The notes under the pieces: generated by a model
The model's input: only the letters and a program-made list of their open reading frames with translations
Database searches by the model: none
What the model was told of the DNA's origin: nothing
In this document: positions 1 through 9,234 of the stretch, piece after piece
How the letters are laid out: the number at the start of each line of letters is the position of its first letter
How positions within the stretch are numbered: position 1 is the first letter of the stretch
Translations under genes and position numbers: made by a program
Assembly (NCBI RefSeq): GCF_025698545.1
Contig: NC_068575.1
Span: 47,253,980-47,317,979 of the forward strand
Direction: 5' to 3'
DNA length: 64,000 nucleotides
Source of the DNA: Gossypium raimondii
Taxonomy: Eukaryota > Streptophyta > Magnoliopsida > Malvales > Malvaceae

Positions 1-830
1 CATTTTTACAATTTAGTCCTAAAATCAATATTTAACAAAATCAATTTATAAAATCATCATACAACATAATCAAAGCTCTAAATCGATGTTATTCATTAAA
101 AAACATCTAATATTTATCAATGACAACTTTCAAAATTTTAATAAAATAAAAAACAAATGTATAGTTTAGTTGGACCTACTTGTAACAATCTCAAAAACAT
201 AAAAATTACAAGCTAGTAAGAATTGAACTCACGTGAAGTAAAAGTATGAAAACCAACTTAAGCTCTCTCCTATGACTGTATTTTGCTGAAAATTGGAGAA
301 GAAATGTCTAGAAAACCTTTAAATTCAATTTTTTAATTTTTAATTTCATCAAAATTACTATTTTGTCATTGAATCATTTTATTTTATTATTTTTCCTTCA
401 TATGCCACCTCACCTTTTAATTTTGGTTTAATTTTTCTTAAGTCCTCCCTCATTTATTAATCAAGCCATTTAATCACTTAAATATTATAATTAGCAAGTT
501 TTGCACCTTTTTCAATTTAGTCATTTTAATTAATTAACTATCGAAACGTTAAAATTTTTTGACGAAAATTTACTATTACCTTAAAGAAACTCCATAAATA
601 TTAATAAAAATATTTACGACTCGGTTTATAGAAACGAGGTTCCAATACCTCACTTTCTAAAACCACTTGACATAATAAATCATTATAAAACACAAATTAC
701 CAATTCAAAAACCTTTTTAAAACCATATTTGACTCGTAAATATTAAATATTAATATTTACGAACTTACTCGCCGGATTTGGTGACCTCGAACCACTGTTT
801 CCGACACCACTAAAAAATCGGGCTGTTACA
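1..830 (-). mobile_element. Gypsy-type LTR fragment, cut by window edge
   Basis: Reading the minus strand from 830, the sequence opens TGTAACAGCCCG and runs into a segment (CTCGTTTCTATAAACCGA, then a short AAATATTTA-rich stretch and GGAGT) that recurs near the start of the LTRs at 19207-22224 and 29343-32420. It is therefore the first 830 bp of a long LTR of the same gypsy family, in reverse orientation. The rest lies outside the window, so solo LTR and full element cannot be told apart. No coding sequence is seen. Confidence 0.7.
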
Positions 831-1715
831 GGATTGTTAAGTTCTTTTTTTAAAAAAGTGTGGCTAGTGAGCTCCAAACAACGATTTGAAAATTGGTAAG
901 ATGGATCAATACCATCGGCGAGTAGAAGAATATACCTTAGATCTAAGTTGATATGATAGTTTAGTGTCCAAAATCGGAGAAAAAACCCGTTTGGATTTTG
1001 GTTTGTAGATTTACGACGGTCAAAGTTGTTTCATGAAAAATAAAATTGAATTGTAGAAGAAAAGAGGAACCAAAGCTTACAAATGGTGTAGGTGGTATGA
1101 ACAGAGGTCGCACAACAACAAATATAATAGTCCGGTGACTTAAATGAAAACTTTCAAATAGTTGTTACTGTAACTTTTTGAAGTAAATGTCCAAAATGTA
1201 AACTTACTAATAGTATGGTGACCTTGGATGTAGTTTACCTAAAAATTATAGATCTTATCCGTTAACATATATATAGTTATCGATTGAGATTAGCAATAGA
1301 TTTGTCTATTACAGTATGTCTATTACAGTAGTATCATAGGTTAGGAAACGGTAGGTAATATTTGGGAACTATGGATATGGTAGACATGCTAGGTTAATAA
1401 CCGTTGAGGTGGTAAAAATGTAATGGGTTTGCTTAAACGTTTGTTGGTTTCTTGGTTATGAGGGGAACGTTGGGATATTCAGGTTGATAATAATTTCCAT
1501 TTTATCCTCTTGCAGGGTAGATGTTCGATAATTGTTTGAATAGGATTAATATTCTTTTGGAGCTGTCTCGTTATAGTAAAAAAGTAGCCCTGGGTTCTAT
1601 TCATCCTAGATGAGTTTGGTTGTCTGTTGAGTTGTGAAAGTTTTTGGTTGCATTTCAGTTCTTGCTTTGCTTAATTCAAATCTTAGATTGCAAACTTACT
1701 TGATGTTTTTATTAG

Positions 1716-1815
1716 GCCGCTGCAGTCAGCAGAAAAATCCAAAACTTTAGCAGCTCAAAGTCCACTCCCTACTGAGAGGATGAGGAGACTCATGATGTCA
1801 AAAGGGCCACTCCAG
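1716..1815 (+). pseudogene. Orphan exon-like segment
   Basis: A 100-bp stretch is bounded by a plausible acceptor (pyrimidine-rich tract ending ATTAG) and a good donor (CCAG|GTGATA). It has one fully open frame of 33 codons, phase 1 at its left end, encoding a basic, Met/Arg-rich peptide (contains ERMRRLMMSKGPLQ). I do not recognise the protein, and no matching upstream or downstream exon could be found in the window. It may be a stranded exon of a broken gene, or chance. The splice-site plus open-frame match is the only evidence. Confidence 0.2.
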
Positions 1816-2350
1816 GTGATAGAAGCATATTGTTTTCAATTCTCTATCCAGCTATCTTAGGAATCTGATAAATTGCATTAGCATGTGCTTAATACATGAT
1901 ATTTAGTTGCTGTATCAACCTAGTAACTATAACAAATATGCACCTTATCCAATAGTTGAGGCAACACCAACAAGCATTTAAATCAAGAAAAGTCTTAACA
2001 ATATAAGCAAGAGAACTAGATAATCTTAAATGACAAATCTTGCAAAGAAACACCCATAGAGCTCTGAGTCATCTTGCTCCTTTTGCTTTTCAAAGCATCA
2101 GTGTCTATATAACAGTCTTCCATGCAGTCCTGAACATTTGAACACACAGAATTTTCAGTCTAGAGTAAACAATGGACCGCAGATTTTTTCACTAATAAGA
2201 AGTAGCTGAAAACTTTATATTTTGAACCATTTAAATTATATAATTGAAGATTAAACAGCCAGACACAGAGATGCTTGCCAATGTTTAACAGTGGTAGAAG
2301 CTTGCTGCAGATGAAATACATAATTGTTTCTCTATGTGGATCCATAATAA

Positions 2351-2535
2351 AGTTGTTTGGTTTCTTTGACAAAGCACTCACTGATAAAAGTTTTATATCT
2401 AATAATTAGCTATTTATAGATAGATCTCTAGCACAAAGGGAATAATGTGACTAACTTGTAAAAGAAACTCTTGTTGTTAGAAAAGGCAACTGGTAAGGCA
2501 ACAGTTGTTTGGTTTCTTTGACAAAGCACTCACTG
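2351..2535. repeat. 33-bp direct duplication 3' of the NLR
   Basis: The stretches 2351-2383 and 2503-2535 are identical over 33 bp (both begin AGTTGTTTGG and end CACTCACTG), and similarity continues into the following AAGTTTTATAT. A second short word, GGCAACTGGTAA, also repeats around 2486 and 2585. This looks like a local tandem duplication of about 152 bp that has since diverged. No coding role is apparent. Confidence 0.75.
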
Positions 2536-2747
2536 TTAGAAGTTTTATATTGTCTGGAGTTTGACTTAAAAAATTTATTTGTAAGGCAACTGGTAAAAAT
2601 ATGCACCAAGCCTGGAATAAAGCTAGAACAATGCAGTTAGAGAAGGTCTTGAGTACGACATTAATAGCCAATGTGCAAATTAATCAACATTATAACAATT
2701 GAACAAATTAACATCAATAGTATAGAATCACTCACCATAATTTTGTC

Positions 2748-5700
2748 TCAGTTCAAAAATACAATGGAAGGCACATGTTGGACTTTGTAGAAATCTTCCC
2801 CATCTTCCTCAATACTACTTTTGAATGCTCTTGACATCCACCTAATCTCTACTTCCCGGAGGGTAGTGACAAACCTCAGTCCATCTGGAACCATCTTCAG
2901 CTTGTAGCAATCAGAAATACCCAAACGACTAAGAGTAGGCATAGCTCCTTCTTCAATCTTCCACTCATCAAAATTGGACAACCCACGAAGAAGTAACGTT
3001 TTTAGCTGGGGGAAACTGTTCCTAGAGCAAGTCATTTTCTTTCCCGTGAATACTTCCCATCCACTTAAGTACTTTAAGTGAGGCAGCTTCCCAAGCGCTT
3101 CCATTGGATCTTCAACAAGTCTAGATCCCCATAAAGTTAACTTGGTGAGAGATGAAGGGAATTCAATGTCTCGGGGTAAGTTGTTTATTCTTCCTTCTAC
3201 ATGCAGCTTGCAAAGACGTGGACAGCCTAATAGTAGTTTCCTTAAATCAACTACCGTATCCGGAAATGAAAGGAGGTCAGTTTTTAAGGACAGGGACGTC
3301 AGGTATGGCAGTATCTTATTTGGAGGTTCAAAGATTTGGACAAATGATTCAAAGTGTCTAGAGTCATTTAGAACAAGTTTTCGGAGGTTGGTTAATAGGA
3401 GAAGATCCCTAACATTACATTTATTAGCAGGAAAATTTACAAGAGTCTGCAAATTGCTAAGACAGGCCAACTGTAAATTATCTGTAACATCCCCGCACCA
3501 CTTAGGAAGATATAGATGTCTCAACTGCGCCATCTTCCATAAAATATTAGGCACTTGTACAGTTGATTCCCATGACACTTTATCAATTGTTTGCAAGTTC
3601 AGAGTCTGCAAGCCAACCAGATTGACCAAAGATGTCGGCAATTCTCTTATACGTGTTTTCTTCAGACTTAAAAATCTTATCTGAACAAGAAATCCTATAT
3701 CTTCAGGCAATTTCTCCTCAAGTCCTTTAATTCCTTCAAGATCCAACACTTTAAGCAATTTGAATTTGTCAAACACAGATTTCAATAGGCGCTCATTATG
3801 TATTCTATGCTTTTTTGGACGGAAAAAGAATAAGGACCTAAGGTTAGGATTTTTCTGGTATTCTGGCAAACCAGGATCTTGGTTGTTTTGATCCAAATGG
3901 ATAGCACATCTACGGATCTTGCTTACAGGTGTTGGTCTAGAATATGTAGAAGATGGGAGAGAACCAATAATATGCATAAAATTTTCTTGTTTGGCCTTTG
4001 ACAAACATAAATCACGCATAAGGTCATGCAGGCGACAAGTTTTTATGGTTCCTGTTGAACCCTTCACTCCCACTTGAACCATCGACCTATTTATCAAGTC
4101 ATGTAAGTAGCCTTGCGCAACTTCCTCCATGGTTTCATACCTTTCATCTACTTCTACTTCATCCTGTGAGGATACAAAGCCTTCTGAAACCCATTGCCGA
4201 ACTAATTTCTTGGTTGGTATTTCAAAATCTTCTGGAAACTGGCTCAAATGTAAGAAGCATGGTTTCAGTTGGTAAGGTAATTCATGGTAACTTAAAGCCA
4301 ATACCTCAGATAGTTTAGCTTGTCGTCCACTCTCTTTTGATCTTGCCAAGTGTAACTTGATATTTCTGTGCACCTTATCCCACTCATTCACTGTTTCTTT
4401 CGTTGCCAAAAGTCCACCAAGCACAATGATTGCCAGCGGTAGACCTGCACAACTTCCCACCATTTCCCTCCCTAAATTCTCCATATCTTTTTCAACTACA
4501 AAGCCTGGAAAACACAAATCAAAATGAAAATTAGAAAATCCTATGTTTCCTAAATGAACCATAGATATATAACCAGGTGCCTTCCCTAATAATCAATCAC
4601 TCATTTTGGGCTTTGACTGGTTGTTTAGGGTGGACTTATCAGTAGGATGGATATCCTAAATCCAATTCTTCTTACTCTTCTGTTCTTCAAAAGAATAAAA
4701 AAGATTATCTATTCTACTTATTATCATGCTTTGTGAAGAAGTAACAATTAGGGAAGCTTATGTGCATGCTCTGTTACTTCATATATTTTAACAAATTATA
4801 TATCTAAGAAAATTAGTGAGACAAAAAAGGAAGGTGTAGAAAAAAGCATTATTAGAGAAATGTTGGAACCGACACGAATGCTCAAAGGATATTAAAATAT
4901 ATGCACATCAAGCATGACCAATTATAGTACTGCTAAAGGTAATATGTACCTAAATTTTGCGGCAGGTAGCAAGGTATAACTTTTTATTCTTAAAAGTTGT
5001 TAACGACCTCACCAGGTGCCTTCAACTTCTATTACCAAGTTCTTCTAGGTGGTTACTTTAATCATGTTAGTTTTGATTTTGCCTCTTGATTTTGATTATT
5101 TCATATATTGTTTAGTCATGCATGAATGACATTACTCCTGCCAAATGCTCGAGTTGGAATATGAATCATAACAAGGCTATAGCTTAATATGAACCTAGTC
5201 AATGTGCTTTGCTTCAATCATGATCTGTTTGAGCAACTCCAAAGAACCATGCTAACTTTAGTTAAGCTGTCCAGAAAGCCTTGCTTTTGGCAATAGTTTA
5301 GTCAAAATTTGTGAAAACAATAATATAAGTAGTAATCATGTACTATTTTGTCCCTTTACCCATATTCAATTATCCTATACTGCACAATTCTATTTTCCAA
5401 ACATTGGCTTTAGATTAAATAAGAGTAAGATATAGTCTAAACTTATGTTAGTTGGACTCTATTTTTCCTGAAGTACTCCTGTCCAACTACTTTGTCTGAA
5501 ACACATTCCAACATGGGTATGAGTATAAGATTCTCTCTAGATATATAAAAAAACCTCAACAATGTAATAGTATCTCACGTGCCCCCAAGTCAGGTAATAT
5601 AGGGCTAAGCAGATAGCAACATGCAGAATTATGCCTAATGGAGTCAAAAGACTTTGGCAATCAAGATGTCTAGGAGAATGAATAATGGAATAATTAACTA

Positions 5701-6725
5701 CCTGATTTGTCTTTCCTTGGAAATGCTTTCAATTGGAATAGCTCCCAACTCTGTTCTTCATTTAAACACTCTGGTTCATGAAGGAATCCATTCTGATCAG
5801 CATCCAAAGCTACTTTCCTATTGCGGGTTGTGAGCAATATTTTGCTACCAACAGTTGTTTCATCAGGGAAAGCAGGGGATAAAGTCTCCCACGCCTCACC
5901 GGTCCAAATATCATCAATCACAATCAAACATTTCTTCTCTTGCTGAACTTTGTAAAGCTTCTTTGCTAATTCCTCATCCCTCATTCTCAAAATTTCTTCC
6001 TTCTCCTCCTTTGATGGGGTGATCAATTTCAGCAGAATTCCTTCCCAAACATCTCTTGGTCTGCATTGTTGAGAAATATAAGCCCAAGCAAAAGCTTCAA
6101 AGTGTCTCCTAATATCTGCATGATGGTATAAGGTCTTTGCTAGGGTGGTCTTCCCAAGACCTCCCATCCCACAGATAGACACAACACGGCAACGTTCTTC
6201 TTCATGAATTAACTTCACCATCAGTTCCTTTATGTTTTCTTCAAACCCAACAATATGCTCTTCCACAATATGGGAATAAGACCATCTCAGCTGCCTTTGC
6301 CTCTGTGATAAAATTCTAGACCCTTCGCCTTCTTTTCTTGCTGTTATTCCATAGGTCTGCAAACTTCTGGTCAGGTCAGTGATTCTAGATTTGATTTTAT
6401 CGATCTCCGATGCAAGATTACGAAGTTCCTTACTGTGGGTAATCGAGTTTCTGATTATCCCACCTTTCTTGGATGCAAATTTAACAATATAATTGTCAAT
6501 CACATCTTCAACATCATAAGCAGCCTCCCTTATCTCTGAAACCCAGTTTTTAACACTTTCTTCTTCATCTAGTCTTTTGTCTGCATCTTTGAGGAAGCAC
6601 TGCATCCGCTTTAGTTCGATTTGCAACTGCTTGACTTCTTTCTTAACCCCCAATAGCTGTGCAGCCTCCTCAATTAATAGGTCTCCGAGCCTTTCCACAA
6701 GAAAAGACACCACAGATTCAGCCAT
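2748..6725 (-). CDS. CC-NB-ARC-LRR disease resistance protein (NLR), two exons
   Basis: Intracellular immune receptor of the coiled-coil NLR class; such proteins sense pathogen effectors in the cytosol and trigger defence and cell death. Exon 1 is 6725-5702 and exon 2 is 4504-2748. The junction AG|GTAGTT ... TTTTCCAG|GC keeps frame and gives 926 residues. Start ATG at 6725 opens MAESVVSFLVERLGDLL, the usual N terminus of this group; an in-frame ATG 17 codons upstream lacks that context. Motifs: EDVID-type motif about 72-77, P-loop GMGGLGKTT 186-194, kinase-2 CLIVIDDIW 266-274, RNBS-B GSKILLTTR about 293-301, GLPLA 362-366, and an MHD variant LHD at 500-502. Leucine-rich repeats run from about 560 to the end. 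Length and motif set are complete, so it is probably functional. It most resembles the RPP8/RPP13/At1g50180-like CNL branch (from memory). It is head to head with the pseudokinase at 7214. Confidence 0.93.
4505..5701 (-). other. Intron of the NLR gene
   Basis: This 1197-bp intron has a GT donor (5701-5700) and AG acceptor (4506-4505) preceded by a T-rich tract. It splits the coding sequence after the kinase-2/RNBS-B region, within a glycine codon; removal yields ...KDKSG-FVVEKDMENL, the continuous sequence expected between RNBS-B and GLPL motifs. It is AT-rich, and no transposon termini or open frames of note are seen inside. Confidence 0.88.
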
Positions 6726-7213
6726 GGCTACTTTGGTTTTGCAACTAAAACAGAGGCAAAGCTTATGTCCAGTCAAGCTGAACTGAAGTTGAATGAAAAC
6801 AAAAGACTGCTTAACTGATTCCAGTTATGTTATCTGAAAATCATTTTGAAGAAGAATAATAAGAAAAGAAAACGAGACTTAAGAAACCAATAATTGATAT
6901 CCAACGGCATGAAGCAAGTCAAAGTCGTCGCTTTGCTTTTCTCAATAAAATGCTAGTGGGCAATAGAAAAATAAATTAAAATAAAAAATTAGTCAAAAAA
7001 GTCGAATGTCCATAGAAATTAAAAATGGTAGTTGGGAGCTGCATTTTATGACTTATTTATTCATTACATCATTCACCGACGGTAACTGGGATTGGGTTTG
7101 ATCTCAGTCTCTGAAAACGAACATTGCAACGAATACTGAAAATTCAGAGAAGAGCCTGTCATGTCCCTCCTGTTTTTCTAAAGTTTCCAGTTAAACAAAC
7201 AAAATTCAAGCCA
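6726..7213. promoter_or_regulatory. Shared intergenic region between NLR and pseudokinase
   Basis: The 488 bp between the two divergent start codons must hold both 5' UTRs and promoters. Two W-box cores (TTGACT on the NLR strand) lie at 6917-6922 and 6991-6996; WRKY factors, which act in immunity, bind this motif. The stretch around 6960-6995 is A-rich. No unambiguous TATA box can be assigned to either gene. Divergent co-regulation is an inference from spacing. Confidence 0.45.
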
Positions 7214-8293
7214 ATGGGTTTTTGTTTACACACTCTTCCATCTTTCTCTGAAGTTTTGAAGGAGATCAAATCCAAACTAAGACCAACAAAATCCAATGGT
7301 CTTAATACAAGGCGTTTAGCACTTCCAGAGGAATTATGTTGTCGATTTTCACTAGCCGACATCAAAGCTGCTACCAACAACTTCCATAAGAACATGATTA
7401 TATTTGGAGGGAAGATCAATGATGGATTCTATGCTATCAAACGCTTGAGGCCAACCTCTGATTCACATTTACCGCTCCTGGAATTGAGATATGGGGTGAA
7501 GTTTCTCAGCCAGTTGCACCACCCCAACATCATATCTCTCCTCGGTTACTGCGACGAGAAAGAAGAGATGATCCATGTGTATGAATACGCAAACAATGGG
7601 AGCCTCTACGTTAATCTCCATGCTGAAAATCACGATCCAATCCCATGGAAGCGAAGGCTGGAGATATGCATCAGCGTAGCTCGAGCTTTACATTACCTTC
7701 ATACGGGAGCGAAGTTTGTGTTAATCCACCGGGATGTCAGTAGCAAGAACATCCTTTTGGACGACCAATGGACTTCAAAACTTTGCAATTTCAGTTTCTG
7801 CAAGAGGGGGCCTCATAGCATGTCAAGGGATCCGATTTCCATTGAAATAGAATCAGATATAGCTTATACTTCTGCATTCATTGCTCCGGAGGTAGCAATC
7901 ACTGGCAGGGTATCGCATAAAACTGATGTTTTTTCATTTGGGGTAGTTTTATTTGAAGTTCTATGTTGTAGACGCATATTTGATGCAGAACTGGAGATGG
8001 ATCAACGATTTCTATATCGTTGGGCATGTAAATGCATCGAGAATGGAACAATTTACAGTATAATCGATCCATATCTCAAGGGAAAGATAGGTCCACAGTG
8101 TTTGAAGAAATTCTTGGAGATTTCTTATAGTTGTGTCCAGTTTGAAGAAAACAAAAGGCCTACCATGGGTGAGGTGGAGGTGACATTGGAGCTAGCATTA
8201 GAGTTGCAGAAGCAAGCAGAGTCCGAAATGGAGAGTACAAATCCACAAGGTGAGTTTATGTGTGAGGAAGTATCATTATCATGTACCCTCTAA
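7214..8293 (+). CDS. CrRLK1L-derived cytoplasmic pseudokinase
   Basis: The 359-residue product is a protein-kinase domain like the intracellular half of FERONIA-type receptor kinases (CCRFSLADIKAATNNF entry, then kinase subdomains to RPTMGEVE), with no malectin-like or transmembrane part. The glycine loop is lost (FGGKINDGFYAIK). VAIK lysine 76 and HRD (172-174) are kept, but DFG reads NFS (192-194), which removes the magnesium-binding aspartate, and APE is kept. Catalysis is therefore unlikely and a scaffold, decoy or regulatory role more plausible. The start at 7214 is the first in-frame ATG; the open frame extends upstream only through non-ATG codons. The N terminus MGFC offers Gly2 and Cys4, a pattern compatible with myristoylation and palmitoylation. 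The single exon has no stop, which argues for some constraint, but a young pseudogene cannot be excluded. The broken copy at 8437-9234 lies just downstream. Confidence 0.75.
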   Translation: MGFCLHTLPSFSEVLKEIKSKLRPTKSNGLNTRRLALPEELCCRFSLADIKAATNNFHKNMIIFGGKINDGFYAIKRLRPTSDSHLPLLELRYGVKFLSQLHHPNIISLLGYCDEKEEMIHVYEYANNGSLYVNLHAENHDPIPWKRRLEICISVARALHYLHTGAKFVLIHRDVSSKNILLDDQWTSKLCNFSFCKRGPHSMSRDPISIEIESDIAYTSAFIAPEVAITGRVSHKTDVFSFGVVLFEVLCCRRIFDAELEMDQRFLYRWACKCIENGTIYSIIDPYLKGKIGPQCLKKFLEISYSCVQFEENKRPTMGEVEVTLELALELQKQAESEMESTNPQGEFMCEEVSLSCTL

Positions 8294-8436
8294 CTGTTTT
8301 CTTTGATCACAAATTTCATGAATTATATTGTGCAGTAACTGAAGATATAATTTAAGTTGTTTTCCTGATATATCAGCTTGTTATATAGAACTTTTTTTAT
8401 CCCAAAATTATTTTGCAAACAATAAATGAAACAGTA

Positions 8437-9234
8437 GCCAAGATCAAATCTGAATTTGTTGGGAACAAAATAAAATCCTCCCAGAAACAGCATTCGTCGC
8501 TTCCAGAACACCTATGCCGTCAATTTTCACTATCCAGATCGAAGCCGCCACCACCAACTTCCATCAAGACATGATCATTGGTCATGAAACTTATGGGGAA
8601 CCAATTTACAGAGGACTCATCGATGATGGAACCCTGCTTGTAGCTGTCTGATGTTTCTACTACTGCCCTGAAGAGTTTATATTAACGGGCGGAGGTGATC
8701 GACAGTTTCGAACTGAAGTGCAGTTCCTTTGCCAGCTGCGCCACCCAAAATCTCATCACCCGCATTGGATTTTGTGATGAGCAAAATAAAATGATTCTCT
8801 TGCACCTACACTTAACAGCACAAACATCCTTTTGGACCATGGATATGCTCCTAAGCTATCCGAGTTCGGGTATTCCATGATGGGTCCACTCAGCATGTCG
8901 AATGATTTGATAAAATCGAGAAAGGGATCGTTGATTATACAAATGCTGGAATCTACACTGATCCCGCTGAATTTTATGGCCGGCCTGTGACATGAAAATC
9001 TGATGTCTACTCATTTGGTAGAAAACAATCCAAATTTAGGGAACTTCCAATTCAAAGTCCAGGAATTTATGTGATCTTTAAATGTACTAAAAATGGTACC
9101 GTTTATGATATCATCGATCCATATCTGAAAGGAACGATAGATTCAGATTGCTTACAGTTGTGTTGGGAATGGGTGAAGTAGAGGTTATGCTAGAGCATGC
9201 ATTGAAGCCTCAAATAAAGCAGATTCCAAAATGA
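8437..9234 (+). pseudogene. Degenerate CrRLK1L-type kinase copy
   Basis: Conceptual reading with frame changes gives a linker (AKIKSEFVGNK), the entry motif SSLPEHLCRQFSLS, a one-base frameshift, then QIEAATTNFHQDMIIGHETYGEP and RGLIDDGTLLVAV followed by a stop near 8650. It goes on with RQFRTEVQFLCQLRHPNLIT, jumps by deletion from the hinge straight to NSTNILLDHGYAPKLSEFGYS, and ends in a broken C-lobe (SDVYSFG, DIIDPYLKG). The linker, kinase start and order match the gene at 7214, so this is its tandem neighbour, disabled by at least one frameshift, several stops and a deletion covering the HRD region. DFG reads EFG. It makes no kinase. Confidence 0.85.

Larger units (their letters stand above)
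831..2747. other. Intergenic spacer 3' of the NLR gene
   Basis: No convincing complete gene. It holds one exon-like segment (1716-1815) and a small local duplication (2351-2535), listed separately. The rest is AT-rich without long open frames on either strand. The part next to 2748 should carry the 3' UTR of the minus-strand NLR gene; no clear polyadenylation signal can be singled out. Confidence 0.5.

Noticed and set aside
3142..3684. Plus-strand frame of 180 codons over the NLR
   Set aside because: It is antisense to the LRR-coding exon, with no family resemblance.
2748..4562. Second exon read as a separate truncated NLR starting at the ATG at 4562
   Set aside because: The first 19 codons are intron sequence; a perfect acceptor at 4505 joins it in frame with exon 1.
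8323..8511. Minus-strand 62-codon frame between the two kinase copies
   Set aside because: It is in the 3' flank and antisense to the start of the degenerate kinase copy, and has no GC or codon signal.
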